From NCBI GenBank assembly GCA_001683845.1, contig LXQI01000011.1, forward strand, positions 149,587 through 198,168: DNA of 48,582 bases. Reading direction: 5' to 3'. The stretch comes from Erythrobacter sp. ANT-B3C2 (GTDB lineage Bacteria; Pseudomonadota; Alphaproteobacteria; Sphingomonadales; Sphingomonadaceae). Within the stretch, counting starts at the first letter, position 1; each line of letters begins with the position of its first letter. The translations under genes were made by a program, and so were the position numbers. Below the pieces are notes generated by a model, which was not told the DNA's origin, made no database searches, and saw only the letters and a program-made list of their open reading frames with translations. Positions 1 to 8,851 of this stretch are shown here, piece by piece.

Positions 1-24
1 ATGTTTGAGAGGGAACAGCGATGA
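1..24 (+). CDS. Possible 3' end of an upstream gene cut by the window edge
   Basis: The first eight codons read in frame 1 to a TGA at 22-24 that overlaps the ATG of the next gene (ATGA at 21-24). The same four-base overlap occurs at most junctions here, so this is probably the tail of a preceding operon gene and not a separate peptide. Nothing can be said about its product. Confidence 0.3.
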   Translation: MFEREQR

Positions 25-1538
25 GCGATCCCGCGACCATCGTCATAGCCGGTGGCGGCACTGCCGGCTGGATGGCGGCAGCAACGCTGGCGCGCTTTTC
101 AGGCAACCGCATCAAGCTGGTCGAGTCCGAGGAGATCGGAACGGTTGGTGTGGGCGAGGCGACGATCCCGCAGATCCGCCTGTTCAACGCGGCGCTCGGT
201 ATCGACGAGGCGGAGTTCCTGCGCGAGACGAAGGGCAGCTTCAAGCTGGGCATCGAGTTCGCCGGTTGGAGCGGTGACGGATCGAGCTATCTCCACGCCT
301 TCGGCCCGATCGGGCACGGTGCCGGGCCCCTGCCGTTCCATCATTACTGGCTGCGCGCTCGCGCTCTGGGATTGGCCGGGCCGCTGGCCGATTACAGCCT
401 CAACGATCGCGCCGCGCGCGCAGCGAAGATGGAGGTTTGGCGGCCGCAACCGGGCGAGCCCGCGCCGGACATGCCCCGGGCTTACCATTTCGATGCCGCG
501 CTCTACGCAGATCACCTGCGCCGCTATGCGGAAGCGCGCGGGGTCTCACGCATCGAAGGGCGCATCGCGACGGTAGAGCGCAACGCCTCAACCGGGGATA
601 TCGCGGCGTTGCTGCTCGGCGGGGAACGCCGCGTCGAGGGTGACTTCTTCATCGATTGCACGGGCTTTCGCTCGCTCCTTATCGGCGACGCCCTTGGCAG
701 CCCTTTCACCGACTGGAGTGAATGGCTGCCGTGCGACCGCGCCATCGCCGTCGCGTGCCGGGCGCAGGGTGAGTTCACCCCCTACACCCGCGCCATTGCG
801 CGCTCGGCCGGCTGGCAGTGGCGTATTCCCTTGCAGCACCGCGTCGGTAACGGTCTCGTCCATTGCAGCGCATTCCTGTCGGAAGACGAGGCGACCGCAG
901 CCCTGCTGTCCAGCCTCGAGGGCGAAGCAGCGGCCGAGCCCAGAACGCTCCGGTTCACCACGGGGATGAGGGCGGAGCAATGGTCGCACAATTGCCTGGC
1001 GTTGGGTCTCGCCGCCGGTTTCCTGGAGCCGCTGGAATCCACCAGCATCCATCTGGTCCAGTCCTCGCTCGCGCGGCTGTTGCAGATGCTGCCGGGCAAT
1101 GCCGTTGCGCCGGCGCTTCGCAGTGAGTTCAACGCGCAGGCGACGTTCGAATGGAGCCGGATTCGCGATTTCCTTATCCTGCACTATTGGGCCAACGGTC
1201 GGCACGGCGAGCCCTTCTGGGATCGCTGCCGGGCCATGGCCCTGCCCGACACGCTCACCGCAAAGATCGAACAATTCCGCGCGGCCGGTTACATTCACCG
1301 CGAGCACGAGGAACTGTTTACCGAAGCGGGCTGGCTGCAAGTGCTGATCGGTCAGGGCATCGGGCCGGGAGGCTACAACCCCCTCGCCGATATTATGCCG
1401 CAAGCCGATCTTGCCGCCATGTTCGCCCGCATCTCCGAACGGAACCGTCAGACGGTGAACCGGATGCCCGGCCATGCAGAGTTCCTGCAACGGCTGATCA
1501 CCCCACAATCCGACACATCGAAAGCCCGCACCGCATGA
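21..1538 (+). CDS. Tryptophan halogenase family flavoprotein (first copy)
   Basis: A 505-residue FAD-dependent protein of the PrnA/tryptophan 7-halogenase family. The N-terminus has the FAD-binding GGGTAGW (residues 11-17). A lysine in SFKLGI (K75) matches the catalytic lysine of true halogenases. The family signature WxWxIP is present as GWQWRIPL (W265-P270), and a GFLEPLES segment near E336-E339 matches the active-site glutamate region. The length is typical of the family. It opens a maltose-type operon: the stop overlaps the next start by four bases. In related alphaproteobacteria such genes travel with TonB-receptor glycan systems and their substrate there is unknown, so tryptophan should not be assumed. 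Family assignment is firm; substrate is open. Confidence 0.9.
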   Translation: MSDPATIVIAGGGTAGWMAAATLARFSGNRIKLVESEEIGTVGVGEATIPQIRLFNAALGIDEAEFLRETKGSFKLGIEFAGWSGDGSSYLHAFGPIGHGAGPLPFHHYWLRARALGLAGPLADYSLNDRAARAAKMEVWRPQPGEPAPDMPRAYHFDAALYADHLRRYAEARGVSRIEGRIATVERNASTGDIAALLLGGERRVEGDFFIDCTGFRSLLIGDALGSPFTDWSEWLPCDRAIAVACRAQGEFTPYTRAIARSAGWQWRIPLQHRVGNGLVHCSAFLSEDEATAALLSSLEGEAAAEPRTLRFTTGMRAEQWSHNCLALGLAAGFLEPLESTSIHLVQSSLARLLQMLPGNAVAPALRSEFNAQATFEWSRIRDFLILHYWANGRHGEPFWDRCRAMALPDTLTAKIEQFRAAGYIHREHEELFTEAGWLQVLIGQGIGPGGYNPLADIMPQADLAAMFARISERNRQTVNRMPGHAEFLQRLITPQSDTSKARTA

Positions 1539-3391
1539 AGTTCTTCCAGCAGACAGCCTGTGCCCTCGCGCTTGCCCTTGCTCTCTCGGCGTGCGCGACT
1601 GCCCCCCTTTCGCCACCGTCGTTGACGGCAACCGCCAGCCACGAGTTCCGCCAGCGACCGGTCACCGACGAGGTGATCTATTTTGTCCTTCCGGACCGGT
1701 TCGCCAATGGCGACCCGGCGAACGATCGGGGCGGTTATTCGGCAGACCGGCTCGTCAGCGGCTTCGACCCAACGCACCGGGGCTTCTTCCATGGCGGTGA
1801 TCTGAAAGGACTGACCTCGAAGCTCGACTACATCCAGGGGCTTGGCGTGACCGCGATCTGGTTTGCGCCGATCTTCAAGAACAAGCCGGTCCAGGGCCCA
1901 CCCGGCGAGGAGACCGCGGGTTATCACGGCTATTGGGTGACGGATTTCACGCAGGTCGATCCGCATTTCGGCACCAATGACGAGTTTCGCGCCTTCGTCG
2001 ACGCCGCCCACGCCAGGGGGATGAAGGTCTACATGGACATCCTCACCAATCACACGGCCGACGTCATCCGCTTTGCCGAGGGAGACGAGACCGGATATGC
2101 CTATCGCAGCAAGGCCGAATTTCCTTACTCGACCCGCGGCGGTCCGGACGGCCCCCGCATCAATGAGGGATTCACCGGTGGCGGCGATCCCACCTCGGCG
2201 AATTGGGCCAGGCTGACCGACCCCACCTACGCCTACACGCCGGTGGTTCCCGAGGCGGAGCGAGACGTGAAGGTTCCCGCATGGCTCAACGATCCCATTT
2301 ACTACCACAATCGCGGCGATACTTTCTGGGTGGGCGAGAGCAGCGTCTATGGCGATTTCGTTGGGCTGGACGACCTGTTCACCGAGCACCCGCGTGTGGT
2401 TGCCGGCATGATCGAGATCTATGGTGACTGGATCACCCAGTTCGGCATCGACGGTTTTCGCATCGACACGGCCAAGCACGTCAACCCGGAGTTCTGGCAT
2501 GCTTTCGTTCCGGCTATGCTGGAGCGGGCAGAGGCGCGGGGCATTCCGAACTTCCACATCTTCGGCGAGATCGCCGACGGGGCGCCGAGTGCAACGCTGG
2601 TAGCGCAGGTGATGGCACAATCGCGGCTACCCTATGCGCTCGACATGGGCTTTGCGACGGCGGCGCAGCTCGTCGGCAGCGGCAGCGAGAGCCCGCAGGT
2701 GATGGCGAATTTGCTGGAGCAGGACGCGATCTATCCCGGTGGCGCGACCACGGCGTTGGGCTTGCCGACGTTCCTCGGAAATCACGATTTCGGCCGATAT
2801 TCGATGTTCCTGCGGAACCTGGCTCCCGGTGCTTCACGGGACGAATTGCTGGCCCGGACAAAGCTTGGCCACGCCATGATGTTCCTGCTGCGCGGGGTCC
2901 CGACGGTCTATTACGGTGACGAGCAGGGCTTTATCTCCGATGGAAACGATCAGCTCGCCCGCGAGGACATGTTCCCCAGCCGGACTGCCGAGTACAACGA
3001 TAACGTGCTGCTTGGGACACAGGCGACCACGGTGCAGGAGAATTACGACACCGCGCACCCGCTCTACCGCCAGATCGCCAGCCTCTCCGCTCTGCGGCAA
3101 TCCTCTCCTGCCCTGCGCCGTGGCCTCTCGATCGTCCGTGCGGCCGATCACGAGGGGCCGGGCCTGCTCGCCATAGAGCGGCACGATCCGGCCAGCGGCG
3201 AGCGTGTACTGGTGGCATTCAACACGAGCAATGCGCCAATCGAACGGCTGGTCGAACTCGATTACGCGGCCACCACGCTAGAGGCCGTTGGCCCCTGCGA
3301 GGCGCGGATCGCCGCACCCGGCTCCGCGCGTATTATGCTGCCGCCGTTCGGCCATGCCGCGTGCCGGTTGGTGCTGGAGCCCGTCCGATGA
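1535..3391 (+). CDS. Lipoprotein GH13 alpha-amylase
   Basis: A 618-residue glycoside hydrolase family 13 enzyme. ATG 1535 was chosen because it overlaps the upstream stop (ATGA) and begins a clear signal peptide with a lipobox (LSAC near residue 20), so the enzyme is probably a lipoprotein in the periplasm or outer membrane. The (beta/alpha)8 barrel carries the GH13 triad: nucleophile D311 in GFRIDTAKHV, acid E345 in FGEIADG, and D418 in GNHDFGR. The C-terminus looks like the usual beta-sandwich domain. It probably cuts starch or maltodextrins outside the cytoplasm for the neighbouring glucosidase. The stop overlaps the next start at 3388. Exact specificity (amylase or cyclomaltodextrinase-like) cannot be decided. 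Confidence 0.9.
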   Translation: MKFFQQTACALALALALSACATAPLSPPSLTATASHEFRQRPVTDEVIYFVLPDRFANGDPANDRGGYSADRLVSGFDPTHRGFFHGGDLKGLTSKLDYIQGLGVTAIWFAPIFKNKPVQGPPGEETAGYHGYWVTDFTQVDPHFGTNDEFRAFVDAAHARGMKVYMDILTNHTADVIRFAEGDETGYAYRSKAEFPYSTRGGPDGPRINEGFTGGGDPTSANWARLTDPTYAYTPVVPEAERDVKVPAWLNDPIYYHNRGDTFWVGESSVYGDFVGLDDLFTEHPRVVAGMIEIYGDWITQFGIDGFRIDTAKHVNPEFWHAFVPAMLERAEARGIPNFHIFGEIADGAPSATLVAQVMAQSRLPYALDMGFATAAQLVGSGSESPQVMANLLEQDAIYPGGATTALGLPTFLGNHDFGRYSMFLRNLAPGASRDELLARTKLGHAMMFLLRGVPTVYYGDEQGFISDGNDQLAREDMFPSRTAEYNDNVLLGTQATTVQENYDTAHPLYRQIASLSALRQSSPALRRGLSIVRAADHEGPGLLAIERHDPASGERVLVAFNTSNAPIERLVELDYAATTLEAVGPCEARIAAPGSARIMLPPFGHAACRLVLEPVR

Positions 3392-5010
3392 ACCTGCAGT
3401 TCGATCCTCAAACGCTGCCACGGCCGGAGGCTGAGCAACTGCCGTGGTGGAAGGGTGCGGTCACCTACCACATCTATCCCCGCAGCTTCGTGGATTCCAA
3501 CGGCGACGGGATCGGCGATCTGCCGGGGATCACTCAGAGGCTGGATTATGTCGCTGCGCTTGGCGTTGATGCGATCTGGATCTCTCCGTTCTTCACCAGC
3601 CCGATGGCCGATTTCGGCTACGACGTTTCCGACTATCGGGACGTTGATCCGATCTTTGGCACGCTGGCCGATTTCGATGCGCTGCTGGAACGGGCGCACG
3701 CGCTCGGGCTGAAGGTGCTGATCGACCAGGTCTATTCCCACACTTCCGATCAGCACCCGTGGTTTGCGGAAAGCCGCTCCGGTCGCGACAACCCCAAGGC
3801 GGACTGGTATGTCTGGAGTGATCCAAAGCCGGACGGTTCCCCGCCTTCCAATTGGCAGTCGGTCTTTGGGGGCCCGGCCTGGCGCTGGGATGCGCGCCGG
3901 CGGCAATATTATCTGCACAACTTTCTCAGCAGCCAGCCGCAGCTGAACGGCCACAATCTGCAGGTTCAAGACGCGCTTCTCGATGTGATGCGCTTCTGGC
4001 TCGATCGCGGGGTGGACGGGTTCCGGATCGATGCGCTCAACTTCCTGATGCATGACCCGGATCTGCGCGACAATCCTCCTGCGGAAGAGGGCGGCAAGCG
4101 CTCGCGCCCCTGCGACTACCAGCGGCGCATCCACAATCAGTCGCACGGCGATATCCCGGGCTTCACCGAGCGCGTCCGCCAATTGACAGACCAGTACAAC
4201 GCCATCTTCACCGTCGCCGAGGTGGGCGGACGCAACTCGGAAGCCGAGATGAAGGCGTTCACCCGAGGCGACCGGCGGCTGAACTCGGCCTATGGCTTCA
4301 ACTTCCTCTATGCCGACCGACTGACCCCAAGCCATGTCGTGGAAGCCATGCGCCGATGGCCGGAGGAGCCCGGCGTGGGCTGGCCGAGCTGGGCGTTCGA
4401 GAACCACGACGCGCCGCGCGCCGCCTCACGGTGGGCGCCTTCCACCGATCGGGAGGCGTTCGCCCGGGTGAAGATTGCCGTTCTGGCGGCCCTGCGCGGC
4501 AACATCATCATCTATCAGGGTGAGGAGTTGGGGCTGACGCAGGTCGATATCCCCTTCGAGCAGCTGCACGATCCCGAAGCGATCGCCAACTGGCCCCTCA
4601 CCCTGTCACGCGATGGGGCGCGCACGCCCATGCCCTGGGTGGCGGAGCACGTCCATGGGGGCTTTGGCTCGGTCGCACCCTGGCTGCCAGTGGGGGAGGA
4701 GAACCGTGCTCGTGCCGTCGATCGCCAGCTGGCCGATCCGCACAGTCTACTTTACCATACGCAGGCGATGCTGCACTTGCGCAGGACACACCGTGCCCTG
4801 CGCCATGGTCGGCTGGTCCGATGTGACCAGGACGGTTCGCTGCTTATCATTGAGCGGATGGCGGGCGAGGAGACCCTGCGCTGCCTCTTCAACCTCTCGC
4901 CCGAGCCCATCACCATTGCCCCGGTTCCCGAGGACGCCATTCTCTGTTCCGTCAACCACGCGGAGCCAACCCGGCTCGGACCCTTCGCCGCCTTGTTTGT
5001 CCGGCTGTGA
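3388..5010 (+). CDS. GH13 alpha-glucosidase (oligo-1,6-/maltose-type)
   Basis: A 540-residue GH13 enzyme without a signal peptide, so probably cytoplasmic. The start at 3388 is favoured over an in-frame ATG at 3361 because of the ATGA overlap with the previous gene and the normal family N-terminus (WWKGAVTYHIYPRSF near residues 20-35). Catalytic residues are visible: D215 in DGFRIDALNF, E278 in FTVAEVGG, and D341 in FENHDAPR. It most likely releases glucose from imported maltose or maltodextrin made by the upstream lipoprotein amylase. The last codons overlap a GTG at 5007 that opens a degraded reading frame. Confidence 0.9.
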   Translation: MNLQFDPQTLPRPEAEQLPWWKGAVTYHIYPRSFVDSNGDGIGDLPGITQRLDYVAALGVDAIWISPFFTSPMADFGYDVSDYRDVDPIFGTLADFDALLERAHALGLKVLIDQVYSHTSDQHPWFAESRSGRDNPKADWYVWSDPKPDGSPPSNWQSVFGGPAWRWDARRRQYYLHNFLSSQPQLNGHNLQVQDALLDVMRFWLDRGVDGFRIDALNFLMHDPDLRDNPPAEEGGKRSRPCDYQRRIHNQSHGDIPGFTERVRQLTDQYNAIFTVAEVGGRNSEAEMKAFTRGDRRLNSAYGFNFLYADRLTPSHVVEAMRRWPEEPGVGWPSWAFENHDAPRAASRWAPSTDREAFARVKIAVLAALRGNIIIYQGEELGLTQVDIPFEQLHDPEAIANWPLTLSRDGARTPMPWVAEHVHGGFGSVAPWLPVGEENRARAVDRQLADPHSLLYHTQAMLHLRRTHRALRHGRLVRCDQDGSLLIIERMAGEETLRCLFNLSPEPITIAPVPEDAILCSVNHAEPTRLGPFAALFVRL

Positions 5011-5252
5011 TCAAGCCGACCCTGATTGCCACCGCCTTCGCAGGCCCCCTGCCGCTCTCCGCCGGATAGCGGCGCATCGTGCGTGATCATCCCAACGAGC
5101 TCGGCGTAAGCTTTCGTCAGAACCGCGATCTGTCGGGCCGGGAGCGAACCGGCGGGATGCCGGTCTTCAACGACCGTTTTGGCTTACAATCCGAATGTGT
5201 CGGAAGCGGGCGCAGGGAGGTGCTGGCGATGCAGCCTGCGCTCGCCCGGTGA
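5007..5252 (+). pseudogene. Probable remnant of a secreted-protein gene
   Basis: A GTG at 5007 overlaps the glucosidase stop (GTGA). It reads 20 codons that look like the start of a signal peptide (MIKPTLIATAFAGPLPLSAG) and then meets TAG at 5067. The same frame continues open for another 60 codons to TGA 5250-5252, which overlaps the GTG start of the next halogenase gene (GTGA at 5249-5252). Both ends therefore have the operon-style overlaps expected of a real gene, but the middle is far too short and carries a nonsense codon. The simplest reading is a large internal deletion plus decay. I do not recognise the tail. A chance pattern is possible. Confidence 0.5.
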
Positions 5253-6775
5253 CACACAGCGGCCCGCCAAGAATTGTCGTTCTGGGTGGAGGCAGCGCCG
5301 GCTGGATTACCGCCTGCCTTCTCCACCGGGAATGGGGGGCGAAGGGTGGTTCGGTGACACTCGTCGAGAGCCCGGATATCGGGATCATCGGTGTCGGCGA
5401 AGGGTCAACGCCGCAGCTCAGGGTGTTCTTCGATCATCTCGGCATCGCGGAAGCGAACTGGATGGCTGCCTGCGATGCCACCCACAAGCTCGGCATCCGC
5501 TTTACCGGCTGGAGCGAGCGTCAGCAATTCGCGAGCTACTTCCACCCGTTCCCCTGCCCGGTCGACCTGCACACCGAACCGGCTTTCATCCGCAATTGCG
5601 CGCTCCGCCGACGAGGAGCGAACGTCCCCGCTCATCCTGATGACTGGTTCCTCGCAACCCGGCTGGCCGACCAGGGAATGCAACCGGAGCCGTCCAGCAA
5701 TTTTCCGTTCCGGCCCTCCTATGGCTTTCACTTTGATGCCTTCAAGCTGGGCGCATTCCTACGCCGCTGGGCAGTCGGCCAGGGTATCACGCATTGCGAG
5801 GCCATGGTCCAGCAGGTGGAAGTTGCCGGCGACGGAAACGTTGCGGCGCTGATCCTGACGGGCGGCGAGCGTCTTGAGGGTGACATCTTCATCGATTGCT
5901 CGGGCTTTCGCGCACTGATCGCGCAGGAAACTCTGGGCGCCAGGTTTATCCCCTTCGCAGAGAATCTGTTCAACGACCGCGCCGTGGTGATGCCCACGCC
6001 GCGTACCGCCCCGTTCCGCCCGCAGACGGACAGTATCGCGATGCAGGCAGGCTGGCGCTGGGCAATCCCGCTGACCACGCGCACCGGGAACGGCTATGTC
6101 TATTCCTCGCGCTACATCTCTGACCATGATGCGGAGGCGGAATTGCGCGCAGCCCTGGGCCCGCAAGGTGAGACTGCGGAGGCGCGCATTCTCCGGATGA
6201 AGGTCGGGCGGTTGGAGAACAGCTGGACGGCAAACTGCCTGGCGGCAGGCCTCGCCCAAGGTTTCATCGAGCCGCTGGAGGCAACCGCGCTTCACATCGT
6301 CATCGTCACCGCGCTGGAGTTCGCGCAAGCCTACGAACAGGGCCGTTTCACCCCCCAGCACCGCGATGCCTTCAACCGCTCGATCGCACTGCGCTACGAA
6401 GGAATTCGAGACTACATCGTCGGCCACTATCGCCTCAGCCAGCGAACAACCTCGGATTACTGGCGCGACAATGCTGCCAACCACACCCTGTCCGACGGAC
6501 TGAAGGCGGTGATGACGGCCTGGTTCACCAATGCCGACATGGCCGGCGCGTTGGCGCAGGTTTACGGCACCACATCACCTTACAGCTTGGCCAGTTGGCA
6601 CTGCCTGTTCGCCGGCTATGGAACCTTCCCGTCGCACGAAAAATTGCGGCCACTTCCGCCTTCTACGCGCGTGGGCGACATGGACCAAACGTCAGCGCTT
6701 ATTGCAGCCTGCATGGCAAATTTTCATGCGACCTGCCCGCGCCAAGAACCCGACCCTACTGCACAAGTCGGATGA
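5249..6775 (+). CDS. Tryptophan halogenase family flavoprotein (second copy)
   Basis: A 508-residue paralog of the gene at 21-1538. It shows the FAD motif GGGSAGW (residues 13-19), the catalytic-lysine segment THKLGIRF (K80), WxWxIP as GWRWAIPL (from W269), and GFIEPLEATAL near the active site. The start is a judgement: GTG 5249 overlaps the stop of the upstream remnant frame, while the frame is open back to 5195. A strong Shine-Dalgarno (AGGGAGGT, 5215-5222) sits near an out-of-frame ATG at 5229, seven codons before that stop, so coupled re-initiation at the GTG is plausible. It is the last gene of the operon. Confidence 0.87.
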   Translation: MTHSGPPRIVVLGGGSAGWITACLLHREWGAKGGSVTLVESPDIGIIGVGEGSTPQLRVFFDHLGIAEANWMAACDATHKLGIRFTGWSERQQFASYFHPFPCPVDLHTEPAFIRNCALRRRGANVPAHPDDWFLATRLADQGMQPEPSSNFPFRPSYGFHFDAFKLGAFLRRWAVGQGITHCEAMVQQVEVAGDGNVAALILTGGERLEGDIFIDCSGFRALIAQETLGARFIPFAENLFNDRAVVMPTPRTAPFRPQTDSIAMQAGWRWAIPLTTRTGNGYVYSSRYISDHDAEAELRAALGPQGETAEARILRMKVGRLENSWTANCLAAGLAQGFIEPLEATALHIVIVTALEFAQAYEQGRFTPQHRDAFNRSIALRYEGIRDYIVGHYRLSQRTTSDYWRDNAANHTLSDGLKAVMTAWFTNADMAGALAQVYGTTSPYSLASWHCLFAGYGTFPSHEKLRPLPPSTRVGDMDQTSALIAACMANFHATCPRQEPDPTAQVG

Positions 6776-7153
6776 GGCAGCCAATACACAAGTGAGCAGT
6801 TCTAGCGGCTGATGGCCGAATTCGGCGAGACCCGCTCGATGAGTTGGTCGGGCAAGGTTTGAGACAAACCACTCAGGAGGCTCACTTCCCAGCGCAACCA
6901 CAGGGGCATACTCGCAGTCCACACTCGCCAGCAGACCTTCCGAGCCCCCGATACGATCAGGCCGTATTTCGACATACTAAGGGACTTACCGATCCTCGCA
7001 GCGGCCGTTGACGACCGGATCCAGCGCCGTCGGAGCGCAGCTTATGCGGATGGAAAGTCCTGCGCCACGGTCACGGGAGTCGGCCGGAATGCACTGTGGC
7101 GCCAGCCGCGGCGAAATGCGAAGAAGCGGAATGCATCAATCAGGAGGCAATCG
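6776..7153. other. Intergenic region without a recognised gene
   Basis: 378 bases between the halogenase and oxidoreductase genes. It holds a 12-base perfect palindrome GCCGAATTCGGC (6815-6826) and a small hairpin GGTTTG-AGA-CAAACC (6856-6870) without a U-run. Either could end the upstream transcript or bind a regulator. The 3' end carries the Shine-Dalgarno of the next gene (AGGAGG, 7141-7146). No convincing coding frame or promoter pair was found. Confidence 0.5.
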
Positions 7154-8368
7154 ATGATCGCTGATGGCGTGACCCGGCGGGGGATCCTTGGCGGTGGCGT
7201 GGCAGTCGCATCGATCGCGCTGGGGGCCAGCCCCGCAGGTGCCTTGTTGCAGGCCGGAGCCACCCGCGCAGAGGGCCAGCCAATCCCGAACGGCCTTGAG
7301 CTTCCCACCACCACGCCACCGCCACGGCGGCTGGACAGCGTCGGCTTCGCCATCGTTGGCCTGGGCAATTATGCGCTCAGGCAGATGATGCCGCGGTTTT
7401 CGGACGCGGAAAGAGCGCACATTTCCGCCATCGTGTCCGGCAATCCCGAGAAGCTCGCGCGCGTGGGCGATGCCTATGGTGTGCCCGAGGATGCACGCTA
7501 TTCCTACGAGACATTTGCCGACATCGCTTCGGACGATCGAACCGACGCGGTCTATATCGTCCTGCCGAGCGGCCTGCATGCAGACTGGACCAACCGCGCC
7601 TTTGAAGCCGGCAAGCACGTCCTCTGCGAAAAGCCCATGGCGCTCTCCAGTGCCGAATGCGAATCCATGATCGCGGCCAGCCGGCGGGCGGACCGCAAGC
7701 TGATGATCGCCTATCGCTCGCATTTCGAGCCGCACAATTTGGAAGCCATGGAGCTGATGGCGCAAGGTGCCGTGGGCGAGCTGCGGCTGCTGCGAACCGA
7801 ACAATCCTACCGGATGGGTCCGACGAGCCCCAGCGAGAACTGGCGGGCCAACCGTGCTCTGGCGGGCGGCGGTCCGCTGGAGGATTTGGGCATCTATGGC
7901 CTCCAGGCCGCCCTCTACCTCACGCGCGAGATGCCCGAGAGCATTACCGCCACCACCCTCCAGCCCGCGAACGACCCTCGCTTTGCGGAGATCTTCGCGC
8001 AGGTATCCTCTCAATGGCGGTTTCCGTCGGGCGCGGTCGCGCAGCTTGCGACGTCCTATGATTCGGCAGGCATCAATATGGTGGAGGCGCGCGGCACCAC
8101 CGGAGCGTTGATCATGAACCCGGCAACCGGCTATTCCGGGCAAACCTTGACCCTGGCAGGCAGCGAGCGACGCGAGATCAACCCGGGCGACCCGCGCGTC
8201 CAGTTCGCGCGCCAGCTAGACCATTTGGCCGATGTGATCCGTGACGACGCTCCGATCAGGGCTCCCGGTGAAATGGGCCTGCGGGACGTGCGATTGATCG
8301 AGGCGATCTACGCGTCCGCGGCAGCTGGCCAGACCATGCGGCTGAAGCCCGATGGGACGATAATTTAA
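7154..8368 (+). CDS. Tat-signal Gfo/Idh/MocA family oxidoreductase
   Basis: A 404-residue protein with a twin-arginine signal (TRRGILGGG, R8-R9, then a hydrophobic stretch), so probably exported folded with its NAD(P) cofactor, as in glucose-fructose oxidoreductase. A Rossmann motif FAIVGLGNYA follows near residues 65-74, and the family EKP motif is at 159-161 (CEKPMAL). The C-terminal half has the usual sheet domain with GGGPLEDLGIYG. The ATG is preceded by a good Shine-Dalgarno (CAGGAGGCAATCG). It stands alone, 378 bases after the glycan operon, and could act on a sugar from that pathway. The substrate is not determined. Confidence 0.88.
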   Translation: MIADGVTRRGILGGGVAVASIALGASPAGALLQAGATRAEGQPIPNGLELPTTTPPPRRLDSVGFAIVGLGNYALRQMMPRFSDAERAHISAIVSGNPEKLARVGDAYGVPEDARYSYETFADIASDDRTDAVYIVLPSGLHADWTNRAFEAGKHVLCEKPMALSSAECESMIAASRRADRKLMIAYRSHFEPHNLEAMELMAQGAVGELRLLRTEQSYRMGPTSPSENWRANRALAGGGPLEDLGIYGLQAALYLTREMPESITATTLQPANDPRFAEIFAQVSSQWRFPSGAVAQLATSYDSAGINMVEARGTTGALIMNPATGYSGQTLTLAGSERREINPGDPRVQFARQLDHLADVIRDDAPIRAPGEMGLRDVRLIEAIYASAAAGQTMRLKPDGTII

Positions 8369-8851
8369 GGCGACCGCGATAATATTAGGCGTTTAGGACC
8401 CGCGACGGGGTGGGCCCTTCAGACTGTGAAATCGGAATTCATGCGCTCCGCGAACTCCCGACCGGGCCGCAGCCGGCGTGGTGCTCTCGCAGGCCGACCG
8501 ACGGCACGCCCTGTGGGCACTCGCTTGCACATTTGGCCGGACGGCTCGCGTCAACCGGGCCCATATTGCGTTCGCAACATCTTAGCTCGCAACTTCACAG
8601 AGACCCTTAGCAACCCGATGAGCAGCGACAGCAGACGCCCCGGAGCACCTGTCGAGTCGAGCGCCTGTTCCTCGCCCCCCCCGGCCGGGGTGTTTTCGGC
8701 GAAGCCGCAGAGCTCTTCCATTCATCACAGATCCCGTATCGTTCCCCTGCCCTCTCGAAAACCCCTCTGGAACGACGAGCGGATCCAGGCTTTGTTGGTT
8801 GAGGCTGCGGCCACAGCATGTATATCGCAGATGTCGCAACAAGTGGGAGAG
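8369..8851. other. Long non-coding region before the cytochrome gene
   Basis: 483 bases separate the sugar-metabolism genes from the PGC side. The cytochrome frame is open through most of it, but the residues are arginine/serine/proline-rich and not protein-like. CCCCGGCCGGGG at 8679-8690 followed by TGTTTT resembles a short intrinsic terminator. The region probably contains the cytochrome promoter, but no clear -35/-10 pair was found. Confidence 0.45.

Noticed and set aside
8679-8696. CCCCGGCCGGGG followed by TGTTTT as an intrinsic terminator
   Set aside because: The stem is only four base pairs when folded as a hairpin, and the T-run is interrupted; noted only within the intergenic description.
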